Made by a program: the position numbers and the translations under genes. DNA of 64,000 nucleotides, from positions 26,554,810 through 26,618,809 of the forward strand of contig NC_133063.1 in the NCBI RefSeq assembly GCF_048771995.1, read 5' to 3'. Position 1 is the first letter of the stretch, and the number at the start of each line of letters is the position of its first letter. The notes beneath the pieces are model-generated. The model worked only from the letters and a program-made list of their open reading frames with translations, did not search any database and was not told the DNA's origin. Positions 1 to 11,160 of this stretch are shown piece by piece. This DNA comes from Taeniopygia guttata. Its lineage: Eukaryota; Chordata; Aves; Passeriformes; Estrildidae.

Positions 1-44
1 AGAATAAGGTTGACAGTCTTTTGTATTTCTTGCTTGTGATGCAG

Positions 45-197
45 GTTAAAAAGTTGATTGTTTTAGACCCCAAGAAACGCCTCACCACTCTACAGGCTTT
101 GCAGCACCCATGGGTCACAGGGAAGGCAATAAACTTTGCACATATGGACAACGCACAAAAGAAACTTCAAGAATTCAATGCCCGGCGTAAACTTAAG
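45..197 (+). CDS. CAMK4: CAMK4 penultimate coding exon (end of kinase domain, autoinhibitory segment)
   Basis: This exon encodes 51 residues of calcium/calmodulin-dependent protein kinase IV, a nuclear and cytoplasmic Ser/Thr kinase that phosphorylates CREB. The reading begins VKKLIVLDPKKRLT, the last helical part of the kinase fold. It continues through the WVTGK segment into the autoinhibitory stretch ending QKKLQEFNARRKLK. Human CaMKIV differs at only a few positions here, from memory. The acceptor is a normal AG at 43-44 after a T-rich tract. The 3' boundary follows the AAG lysine codon at 195-197 and is followed by GCAAGT, a GC-type donor. The only nearby GT would put the next exon out of frame. 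Phase is 0 at both ends. The earlier exons lie outside the window to the left. Confidence 0.95.
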
Positions 198-2755
198 GCA
201 AGTCTCTGCTCATAGTCTCTGTTTTGGCTATGAAAGCATGCAATTAGCTTAGTAGCCTTGCAGAAACCTTCCACATTTCTGAAGACAGTATTCCATGGTG
301 TTACGGAAGCTTTTTATTTGAGATGTCCAATGAAGATTGAAGAAGTTTGAAGCTGATTCAGTCAATGATTTAAGCCAAAACAAATAAAAATGGGTGAAAT
401 TGATTGAAAACTCTATCTACACAGATAGAACTGCTGAGGATGTACATGGCTTTCACAAAGTCCTTACTTTCCATCTTTTCTTCCCATCTTCCTTTCTCGC
501 TTCTATGCTTCTGTCCTGTATTGCTGGTGCATCCTTAGAATACCGACCAGAAAGAACAGCATACTGAGTAATTTCTGAATGAGCATCCATAAACCTAGAA
601 GAAAATTAGTCTTTTAAAGCGTATTTTGATCCCTAACCCACCTGTACCTATCAATACAAAGCAGGAGGTTTAAGCCATCCTTCTGTATGAACTAGAGTCA
701 TCATTTCAGATGAGTAGGTCCATAAAATATCCTCAGGATGCTCCTCTACCATCCAGTCTACACAGCTGCCATGGGAAGAAGCAGGGAAACGTCTTTAGGT
801 ACAAATAGCAGGCAACTAGGCACCTGACTAACATAGTATCAGGAGACTTTCTTCTCCCCTAATCTGTTTTCAGCTTTTAAAGATTGTCATCTGATCAGGA
901 GATAATTCTAGGGATACTTCAGCACAGAAATTATTAGCAACAACAGCAGTGAAGCTGCCCTTGTAGCCCTGGGGAATAAGAGTAAAAAGCAACTTAACTG
1001 AGAGCTTTAGTAAATTCCATAGAAAAACCGATTCACAAAAAACTGAGCCTTAACTTTGTCTTTCTTTTTTTGTAAAGAACTGTAGCAGAGAATCTCTACA
1101 GGGCAAAGAAAATGGTTTTGCCATTTACAAAGTTCTCAGAGATTGTAGATGTAATTCACATTGACGCTTTGATTTTTTTCTTTATATTTTTACACCAGAG
1201 ATATTTTTGAAGCTCATTTTATTTAGACACCTATAGTCAATCGATTTATTCTTTTGTGATTACAAACTATCACTTTTTATTTTTAAATTTATTTTTTCAG
1301 TGCTTCTCTTTTAAAGATTAAATTACCAAATCTCCAATTATTAAGAGGATAAATTGCAGTTAGCAGTTCTTATAGAGTTAGTTATTTTCCACAAATATAT
1401 CTGAAGAGAAACAATAAATTTTTAGACAATTAATTCCTGGTCAAAAAAACAAAACCAAAACAGATATCGAAGTAGTGAGTACACAATTTAGCTGTTGTTT
1501 TGTTTGTAAAAATAATATGTAATTATTTCCTCTTTCCTGAAATAAAAGTCTATCAGCAGGCTTTCTTTATGTTAAGAGTGAGGCCTCTAAAAGTCTCAGT
1601 CCAGATTTGGTTTCTCATAGGCTGTGTTGAATTTGTTTCATAAACATCCAACACTGTTTGTGAGAGTAAATTACACTGAAAGTGCCTTTAGATGCTGTAG
1701 TATCATTGAGTGGCTTGTTCTGTTTGTAATCAGTTTTCCAAAGTCCTCTCACCACTAATGTGGATATCTGTGATTTTTCCTTTAAGAGGAAAATCTCAAA
1801 AATTCTCAAAATTCTTGCCACTTTCTTTGGTTTATGCCTTATAGTATTTCTTCATACTCTGTTGTAGCTGATTCTTTTTTATTGACAATGTTTATGTTAT
1901 CTGATTTTCACTAACATCATCCTTATTTCCTTTGGGAGTTTTTTGTTTGTTTCTTTCTTGTGTGTTTTTTGTGTGTGCCTGTGATTACCTCTCCAAAGAA
2001 TCCAGAAAACTTGCTGTGTTCTTCATCTCTTCCTGCAAACCCACTTCTTTGATGCCTAAGCACAAGCTGCCAAATCAAAAATAGCTTGAGCTGTCACACA
2101 GAGAAATTAGCATTTATTTTCTTCACCTCTGTATGTCTGTTTTTTTCAGGCAATAAAATTGTTCAAGGCAAGGGCTAATATAACTGTCTTCATGTGTGTC
2201 TTCATTTTGTGGTATTTCATGTGATATGAAATTCTACTCCTAGTGTGCATTTTCATATGTCTATACTTAGGAAGTTGACCATCTGCTCTGCAACATTGCG
2301 CTTGGAATATGCAACAATGCCATAGTGATAAATATTGTATTCCTTTGTGAAATTTTCATGGAATAATCAGTGATAATACTATATTTTTTATTACGACAGA
2401 AGATGATGACTTTCTTTTTTGCTGTCCAACTTCAGCACGGGACACCTGAAGTAATTTCTTAAAAAAAAAGAACAAAAAAACCAAACAGGTATAGCTGAAA
2501 AAAAAATTTAAAAGGTTGTGTTACTCAGCCAAGGTAACAGGTTGGGTTACAGGTCACCCAACCTGTAACCTTGTGAAAGCAGCAATTTTAAACCTCAATC
2601 CAGTATTCCAGGTGGCCTTCTAAATCCACCTGAGCCCAGGCAGGTATCCAAAGGTAACATTCCCAGGAAGACTGGGCGCAGTTGCTGCTGCTGGGGCAGT
2701 GTTGAGTGTTGACTGTGTTCCCTAAGGAGTGTTTGCTTGGTCCCCTCTCTCCCAG
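198..2755 (+). other. CAMK4: CAMK4 last intron (GC-AG type)
   Basis: This 2558-bp intron joins the two CAMK4 exons. It starts GCAAGT and ends CTCTCTCCCAG. The interior is AT-rich, has no convincing open exon, and carries short poly-A runs near 2461-2507. A strong inverted repeat lies at 2531-2572, about 180 bp before the terminal exon. Confidence 0.85.
2531..2572. repeat. Intronic inverted repeat (17-bp arms, 8-bp loop)
   Basis: The left arm at 2531-2547 and right arm at 2556-2572 are reverse complements at 16 of 17 positions. They would form a stable hairpin in the CAMK4 pre-mRNA upstream of the last exon's acceptor. No flanking duplication was seen, so it is not an obvious transposon end. 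Confidence 0.8.
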
Positions 2756-2932
2756 GCCGCAGTGAAAGCCGTGGTGGCCTCCACGCGCCTCGGCAGCGCC
2801 AGCAGCCACAGCGCCCACGAGGGCCCCAAGCCCAGCCACAGCCCGGCGCCCACCCGCGACACCCAGCCCGCTCAGGAAAATCCCACTCGGGAAGCGGCGG
2901 CAGCGGCGGCGGCTCCGGAGGAAACGCCTTAG
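2756..2932 (+). CDS. CAMK4: CAMK4 terminal coding exon (calmodulin-binding helix and short C-terminal tail)
   Basis: The exon opens AAVKAVVASTRLGSASS, which joins the preceding ARRKLK to complete the CaM-binding helix of CaMKIV. A TAG stop is at 2930-2932. The exon encodes 58 residues. The human last exon, from memory, encodes roughly 130 with a long acidic tail. Here the tail is His/Pro/Thr-rich, then a seven-alanine run, then PEETP. The exon is very GC-rich, unlike the AT-rich intron. The short tail could be a true avian form, or a sequence or assembly effect in GC-rich DNA. The acceptor TCTCTCCCAG and the frame across the junction are unambiguous. Confidence 0.92.
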   Translation, partial: AAVKAVVASTRLGSASSHSAHEGPKPSHSPAPTRDTQPAQENPTREAAAAAAAPEETP

Positions 2933-5900
2933 GTTGATGTCACTTGCTCGCGTCGGCGGAGATGTCATCTCATACACCAGCTACCTTGTCATCAGCGAGA
3001 GGGATTAGCAAGCTTGGCCTCTCTGGTTCTGCTCCCGGGGGCCACAGGCCCTGCCCGGTGATCCTACCTTCAGTGCATGTGACTGCTTATGAAAATAGTA
3101 AACTGTTCCATTAGGCATGTCATGGAAACAGTGTAATTTGCAGTAATATCGGCAGGTGAAAACATGGGGATTATTAACTACCTACCATAATGTGTATACT
3201 TCATCTATCTAGTGTTCCTAGGTGGCATTTGAAACAAAATGCTGTTTTGTTTGGTTTTATGGAAGTAGGTTTCTTATCTGTGTTGTGAATTTCTTTGAAC
3301 TGTTTCCTTCCAGGTTCATAGTCCTCCAGCAGACAAAATGGAAGGAAATATCAAACCAATGCTTTTAAAACTGATGTATGAAATAATGTTTTTTATCTGT
3401 AAAACTGAAAAAGTATTTGGGGATTTACATGCAAAAAAAAAAAAAAAAACCAAAAAAACCCCACAAAAAAACATTCCACTACTTCTGAGAAGAAATTGAA
3501 ATGGTAGTTCCACTGGGCATGAAAATGTACATTGTTCAAGCTTGCATTGAGAATGCCTTATTCTGACTTTTCTTGTTTGTATACAGTATTTTAATAACAA
3601 CTAAAATTACTCTGCCATTTCATTCCACAGTAAAATGTTAGTGAAAAAAAAGAAAAAATATAAGGATTAGAGTACATGCAAATTTCTGGCATACCATTAT
3701 GTTTATTCATTAAAATTCTAATCTGCAGCTAGAAGGCATTTAATAGGCCCTAAGGGAATAATCTGCATTTAAATAAGTTGTAAATGCTTGAAGGAAGCTA
3801 TTTCACAATTACTGATTTTGCTTTGGGGAAACACTCTTATGCAAGCTCTGGGAGCAAGTAGTATAATCTAGTTGGTTCCTGGGTAGTGTAACCTCATGAG
3901 TGAGCAGTTTCCACTTGTAATTAGTCCACATTTTCCTGACAAAGGATGCTTCCTGTAAAGTGATCCACCAGCACGATCTTGCATCTACTCAGAGCTGTGT
4001 CTTGAGTTAGCAGCGGTGTGCATCAATCAGCTTGCAAAAGTAGGGTCAGGCTCTTCAGCTATCTTGATGTTCTCATTGAATGTGATTGATAGGAACTGAA
4101 AAACTAATGTGCATCAGTGTGTATGACCACTTACACTTGTTGTTATCTATTTGACAGCATGTGACTATTGTACTGATATTTTACAAAAATGGCAAAAAGA
4201 ACCTGACATACAAAAATGTCATTTGTGCTTGTTAAACTTTTTAATACTGATAGCTACCTAACATCCTAATACAATCATCATTCATATTTAGCTTTAATTG
4301 TTTTTATGTTGTTGTTATGCCTTGCACAACTTGCCTTGAAAAAATATAGCAGCTACTGAAAAAAAAACAAGACTTTAATAAAATATTTAATAACTATATT
4401 TCCTGATGAAATTAAAGGGTAATACAATGTTATTCATATAGTAGATTGAATAAATAAAATGTGCCCTCAATTAATATAAAAGGAAGCATTAAAGATCCTG
4501 TCTTTACTAGGTGAAAGTGCATGCTAATGAATCTATTAAACTTGAGATTTTTTATCCATTTCTCAGAACTCTTTGAACTTGAACTTGTACAAAAAGTTTG
4601 CTAATTAAGAAGGGTTGAAATGTAAAGTACATGCATCCATTCAGTTTTCAAAGGACACACTTTGAGGTCATCTGGAACATCTGGTGGGGGTATAGCAGCT
4701 GTATGCAAGCCAGTGTGACGCTTTTACAGATTTTTTCCCTTGGAAACAAGTACAGCAAGATTAATAACTTTGGAGAAGATCATAGATACATCCACCTGTC
4801 TCACTTTTTACTCTCTGTCTTACCTCCTTTGAGGTCACTGAAGGAAAAATGCAGTTCTAAGCTGCTTTACTCCACACTCTTATACTGTGGTGAAGTCATC
4901 CAAGTTCAGTCAGTAGGGAAGTTTGATGGGAGAGGCTGGATTTCTGTACCTTTTCTCCTTCATTTGGGATAATTGCTTCAAACTTGCAGAAGTGGAGTTG
5001 GCTGAAGAGTAACTGCACATTTGTGAGAGTTTGAGCATAAATTCCTTCATCTGAGGCACAGTGTGTTGAGCTGAAAAGCAGTCACAGCTGATTTCCAGTG
5101 GTGGTTTTTGCTAAATTGTACCACAGCATATCATAACTATGAACTAATGCCATCCAAGAGGAGACCTCTCTGTGGTAGCATGATCTTCAGAGGCAAATCA
5201 CCTCTGTGTATAAAGGCTCTGGGGTTTCAGTTGTTTCTGTTTTTGTCACACTCAACATTAAGCGATCAGGATGTCTGTGCTGAGGCTGTGATTACCAGTA
5301 GGTGACTCAGTAAAGCAGAGTGCCTGGCTGATACATTTGATGTATGACAGCAGCTGGGTGTATGCATGCACTGGAAGATGCAGGTGTTACCTCCATTGGC
5401 TTTGTCTGAAAAATCATATCCTGGTAGCATCTGCTGTAATGCAGACTGGGATGTACAACATCAGTGTCTTACTGTGGCTGAAAAATGTGAACACACTTGA
5501 ATACTACTGGGGATGGACCAGATATTTCCAAATCTGTGATTATAAGCTTAGGAGAAAGTTACTTGTGCTCTTTTCTATTGAAATGCTGAACTTTAATTCT
5601 TTAGAATATTTAACATATTAACAATGTTCTTTAAGTACAAAAGGGGAAATGTTCCAATATTTTTGAAGTATTTGAACTTAGCAAAACTTTTCCTTTAAAA
5701 GCAGATTGCAGAACTAGTAGGCTAATAGTTTTTGAGCTAAGATGATGGCTGTTAAATGGCTAAGGAAGTCCTGCTTTTGTACCACATCAGGAGTTTTCCC
5801 AGGTTCAGAAAGATTCCCTCCAAAATAGAACAGATTTCCTGTAATTCCAAACACTTTTGCTTGCAATTTTGTGCATGACACAGTAGATTGCACTGTGTGA

Positions 5901-7119
5901 TCCTGGTGCTGGTTTGCTGGCTGAAGTTTGTACTTTACAGTCTGCAAACATGCTATAAAGAGGCAGACACACTGTAATCCGACTTCTGAATGCAGAATAC
6001 CATCCAAGCAAAAGTTTTTGATGCAGCAGGTTTTTTCAGAAGAAGGGTACTAAGGATTCTGTCCACGCAAATGAGCAGGTTGTTGGACACACTGAGTGAC
6101 ACAAACTGCCCAGCAGGCCCTTTGCTTTGGTGAATAGAACAAAATGCTCTGAAACACTGTGCGGTAGCAAAGCAGGATCAAAGCATCAACCAGAAAGTTT
6201 TTTTAAGTTGCTCAGACCAGCAGGGAGGCCAAGGCTGCAGGAGGCTGTGGCTCACTGGCAGCTAGGCCTCCACACTTTACAAATTAATCACCTCCTACAA
6301 CTGCAAGTGGAACATGGACACAGCTGGCAGCCACAGGAGAAGTGAAGACAACACCACATTTTCTGCTGCCCAGCATCAGGAAAAGGGAAAATGATGCTGG
6401 GATTTGTCAGTGTCCAACTCAGCAGAAGGAAAGCAGTATGTGACAAGCAGCAAATGCAGCAGGACTCTGGAAAATAAATCCTTGTTTCTGGATAAATGTC
6501 CCTCAGCCTCTGCACAGATTCTGGGTCATCTCTGGGGTTTTAAGAGCAGCGTGATACAGTGTGGGGTGGAGGACTCCCTGCAGATCCTTGCACATTGTCC
6601 TGCACATTGCCTGCTTACAGGATGGCAGACACAAGCGTCAGCACGGTGCCTTGACCCCAGGCTTCTGCAGGGGCTTTTTCTCCTGGAGGAGGTGGCTGAG
6701 CCAACCTTGTTGCTGCTGAGGTTATGAGTGCGCAACTTGGGGAGGCATGGCATTCATGCAACAAAAAATTTCAGAGGCTGACCAAGAAAGATGCACAATT
6801 AGACCTAGAGCCCAAGGGCATGGATACACACAAGTCCTGAAGATAACTGAGGTAACAAAGAGACAGGCAGAACACCCATAAAGCTACTTTACAAAACAAT
6901 AACAGCTCAACGAATGTCCTTTATTCTCTATCAGTATCAATCTGGTTGGAACATAAACACAGTTCATTCTTCTTTTGTATAAAGAAATTTATATAAAATT
7001 CCCTGATGAGCCCCTGCACAATACCATGTTTTGTTGAACAAAAAACCATCAGCTGTATTGCAGAATAAGAAAATAAGGAAGGAAAAGGGGAAAAAGATGT
7101 GTGAAATATTTGCCTAGTG
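2933..7119 (+). other. CAMK4 3' UTR and downstream sequence
   Basis: AT-rich sequence follows the CAMK4 stop. A consensus AATAAA at 4377-4382, with more at 4449-4460, is the first plausible poly(A) signal cluster on this strand. That would give a 3' UTR of about 1.5 kb. An interrupted poly-A tract lies at 3433-3465. Open frames here are short, show no family resemblance and lack splice context. I see no gene from about 4.5 to 7.1 kb. Confidence 0.4.
4377..4382 (+). terminator. Candidate CAMK4 poly(A) signal AATAAA
   Basis: This AATAAA lies about 1.45 kb after the CAMK4 stop. Further copies follow at about 4449-4460. There is no direct evidence of which is used. Confidence 0.35.
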
Positions 7120-7606
7120 TAGACACAGAGCTCCAAAGCAAGGCTTGCAGAGGGTTACAAAGATGATGACAGGACAGGAACAGTTCTTTTATGAGGAAAG
7201 GCTGAGGGATCTTGGCCCATTCAGTCTTAAGAAGGGATGACTGAGGGGGCACCTCATTAATATATGGGAATACCTGAAAGAAGGGTGCCAAGAGAATGGA
7301 CCAGCTGGCTCTGTGCCATGGTGCTGAGCAACAGGACAAGAGGAAATAGGCAGAAGTTGGTGTTCAGGATGTTCTGCCTGAACATGAGAAAGAACTTCTT
7401 TACTGTGGAGGTGTCCACACAAGATGAAAGATTGTCCAGAGAGGCTGTGCAGTCTCCCCCACTGGAGATATTCCAGAACTTGGACATAATCCTATGCAAT
7501 GAGCTTTGAGAAACCTGGCTTGAGCAGAGATCTGGGATAAGATGATTGTGCTAATGGTCACTTCTAGCCTTACCCATTCTGTGATTTCATGATTTTATGA
7601 TCTTAG
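7120..7606 (+). mobile_element. CR1 LINE 3' fragment (sense)
   Basis: The sequence follows the CR1 3' region: a GAGGAAAGGCTGAGGGATCTTGG-like block, then ATGTTCTGCCTGAACATGAGAAAGAACTTCTTTACTGTG-like sequence. It terminates in the octamer-like tail TTCTGTGA TTTCATGA TTTTATGA near 7579-7602, which marks CR1 3' ends. The element is 5'-truncated and contains no intact reverse transcriptase frame. Confidence 0.85.
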
Positions 7607-7979
7607 TTCCAGAAAACGTATAAATTCTTACTGCAGATTCTTTATATCTGGGAGGTAAAATTTCTGACCAGAGTAATTCAGAAGTTTGCTGGAGGGGCAG
7701 TGAAGAGGATTCCTTGGAATGCGAATCCTCTAACTAATATAAGAATAACTAAACTAAAGGATAACTAAACTATAAGGATAACATATAACTAAAACTTCAC
7801 CAAATACTTACATTGTCTTCTACCCCTCCTGAGTGGAAAAGAGAACATGAATGCAGTTATCATTTGAAGGCATTCAAATATTGTGGGAATAGGCATAGTA
7901 GAGAAGCGGGAATACAATGTAACAGGAAGTGATCCAATTCTGAATTTAGCAGTAAAATTATAAATTTTATAATTGAATA

Positions 7980-8038
<59 letters not shown>

Positions 8039-10860
8039 CATGAATGCATAAATATATAAATTTACCAAATAAGAAGCAGACACTACCGAACAATCTGAGA
8101 GCCAAGTCTGTATTGAAAGTGGCAGTTTTAAGCCATTGTTTGTCCCTTGCCAGCATTCCTCAGCTGGACCTGAAACTATAATGATTAACTGTCATAGACA
8201 TAGATCATTGCTGGTTGAAATTCAGTAATGCGTATCAAGGTATGAAAGATAACAAATACAGTGGTACAGAGTTTTGCCCAGCTCTGGCTCCTTACAAGAC
8301 ACAGTTAATAAAAAGATTATTTCAGTGCCTTCCTTTTGTGTGCTCAGAGCAGGGGTTGAAGAGGAGTGACCACACAAGCACAGCATTTTGTGAGGACTTG
8401 GAGCTGCCCCAAACTGCACAGAGACCCTTCCCAGTGGTGCTCCATCCACAGCATGTGTGACTGAAAACAGTCTGGCCCTTCATTTGTGTATCAGGAAGAT
8501 GTTTATTGGCAAAGGCATATTAAACAGCATGTATTTGCCCCTATGAAGTAGCACAGAATTCCTCCTGTAGAAAGATACATAAAGAGCAAAGCTTAAAAGA
8601 AAGGGAGAATCTTTTCTGTTTGAAACTCTGGCTTCAAGAACCTGTGTTAACATTAATGGCTAAAGGGCTTATTGTTAATCTTCCTTTTTGTGCTTCATAG
8701 TTTTTTTCCTGGCCCACGTGCACCCAGGAGCATCTGTCAGCTGCCAGTCAGTGGGCAAAGAGCCATCTGACATCAGGCAGCTTTTCTGCCCTGACAAATC
8801 TGCTGCTGCCCTTGGTTCCATCAGATGGTTTCACTGCTGCTCTTCTGCTCCCAGAAGAGTCTGGGTTTCATCAGTCAAGTACACATGTATTTCTCTGTGA
8901 GCCACCCCGGTGTGATTTGTCACTGCCAGTTACTACTCAGGGAGAGGTATTTCTACTTTCCCTCTCCATTTCCCAGACTCATGCTGTTGCCTGGCATCTT
9001 CAGATTCCTTTCTTCACAGCCTATACCTGGCTGACGGAAATAGCTTAGTGGTGTGCAACAAATGTCAGACAGACACAGAAAATAACTGAGCTTCTTGAGT
9101 TATTTTCCCAAAAAAAAAAATGAAGGCACCTCGGCTGCTTTAGGCACAGATTGAGGGGCCCAGAGCAAAGAGGCACAAGAACAGCACTGTGCTAGGTTCT
9201 GCACCTCAGAACAAGGAAGCTCCTTTGCCAACAGCATCTTTTTCCTTCTGTGGAAGACATTGTTTAGGTCAATCCAAAGAGACAAGTCAGGCCTGGGAAT
9301 TCTGACCACTGCTATGACCAGTGACCTTCTTAATATTGTCTACATAATATGAGTTCATACACTTAGAATCATATTTTATGCAACATTGCCATTTACAGTG
9401 TTGGCACAAGAAGCTGCAAAGTCAGTTTGAAGCATGTGGTCCCATTTGTTGCCTGACACTGTAAATAATGATCTGCTTTGTAATACAAAACTCTGGAGCC
9501 AATCATTGTATCTGCATAAGTACACGGAAGGAAAGTCCATCAAAAAGAAAAATACTTTAATTCTTACCCCTGTGTTGGGTGGATCTGGGATAGCTCTTCT
9601 AATTGCAATTACTATTTCAAATTACTCAAAGCAGCTATTCTGGTCACTTGAAAGCTGAGGACAAACTGTTGGGTTTGATTTACAGCTGCAAATGGCATGT
9701 GATCTGTCCCAGAGACAGTATGTTCTAGGAGCGACTGAGGCATATTTGTTCATCCACAGAACTGTGCATTAGGTTCTGCACTATCCTATGCCCCCTCAGA
9801 TCCCAAAGCATGATGATGTTACTTACAAATGTGAAATTTGCATGAACAAGCACAGCTACACAAATCCCCAAACAACACTGTACAATAACTACACACAACA
9901 AACACACCAGAGGTCTGCTACAGAACACACCAAAATGAGTTCCTTTTTACTTTTATGACAACAAAGGATAAAGTGAAAAGTGTCTATATATGTACATTCC
10001 AATGTTTCAAGCTTCTTGATTTCTGTTATTTTCCTGACATGCCCACCAGCCATGTTTATGGAAGTAGTGCAAACATATCTATCTAGTGACAGCCTCCCCC
10101 AGACCGAAGAACGTCACCACTGATGCTACCCTTAATTTTTAAGACATTGAAGTTGTATTGTTTGTACTATTAATATGTCCCCCCGTTGTATCTCCCTCAG
10201 CTGGCTATAGGACCTGAAGCAGTCTTTTACAGAAAACCGAAGTTTGTCAAGAAACATTTCATGTAACTAAGCAAATAGACTGTGTCTATATTTAGAGGAA
10301 AATATCTTTGAAATAGCTCTTCAACCCTGCTGCAGCAGTGTCTTCCCTGCAAAGTATTTTCCTTGGGAATGATAAGGACCCTGCAGAGCATCCAAGGCTA
10401 GTGCCATCATCAATGTATAACCTTCAGTGCAGTGGTTAGTGCCTTGTTTGCTCTGCTCAAATCATTTCCATCTTGGTTGCAGGGAGACAATAATTACAAA
10501 CTAAGATACTTTTTACTGAAAGTGATTAGAAACAAGGACAGTTAGTAGTTAATAGTTACAGCTACTAACTGGTGAGAGCTAACACAAACAGGTTTTTTGT
10601 GCTGTTGAGCACAAGAACCACTTCCTTGTTCACACCACATCCTCATGAGATGTCACGCTAACACTTATGATTAAATAGCAGAAATTTTACTTAATGATCC
10701 AGAAGAGGACATTGTTTTAGAGTCTGGTTGTTCTTTGGGGTTTCTTTGTCTTTATTTCTTGGAATGCACAAGGTAAGTGGCCTTTTTCGTGAGAAAATTA
10801 CCTCTGAAATGGTTAGTTGCTCAGTTAGAAGGAAAGATGGAGAGGTGGAGGGTGAACCCT
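7607..10860. other. Intergenic sequence between CR1 copies
   Basis: AT-rich sequence with an (AT)n microsatellite at 7985-8037. No exon with splice signals and recognisable protein content was found on either strand. Open frames around 8.7-9.05 kb overlap in several phases and look like chance. Confidence 0.4.
7985..8037. repeat. (AT)n microsatellite
   Basis: An uninterrupted alternating TA tract of about 53 bp. It produces the artefactual poly-IY reading on the minus strand. Confidence 0.97.
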
Positions 10861-10865
10861 AGTCA

Positions 10866-11160
10866 TAGAACTATAGAACCATCCAGGCTGAGAAAGACAT
10901 TTGGAAGAGATTGGTTGGGAAAGATAATGCAGCCCAGCTGTTAACCCAACACTGCCAAGCCCACCATGAACCGGATATGCTTGAAGTGAAGGGGTGGTGG
11001 TGGCTGATCCGGCTTGTCAGGGAGCAGGAGAAGGGAAGACTCATTGAGGCTCTCTGGCCTGGGGGAAGAAGTCTCTTGATCCCCATGAACTATACCACCA
11101 CACCCTTGTAAGACCAGGGGGTACCAAGCTGAGGCTGCTTGGCTGCTCCCTACCCACACT
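10866..11160 (-). mobile_element. CR1 LINE 3' fragment (antisense), diverged
   Basis: The + strand begins with a degraded TCATAGAA-CTATAGAACC end. It continues with GAGAAAGACATTTGGAAGAG and TTAACCCAACACTGCCAAGCCCACCA-like sequence, the reverse complement of the CR1 3' end. The right boundary is unclear. Confidence 0.7.

Noticed and set aside
7860..8156. 98-codon frame with a poly-IY run
   Set aside because: It is a translation of the (AT)n microsatellite.
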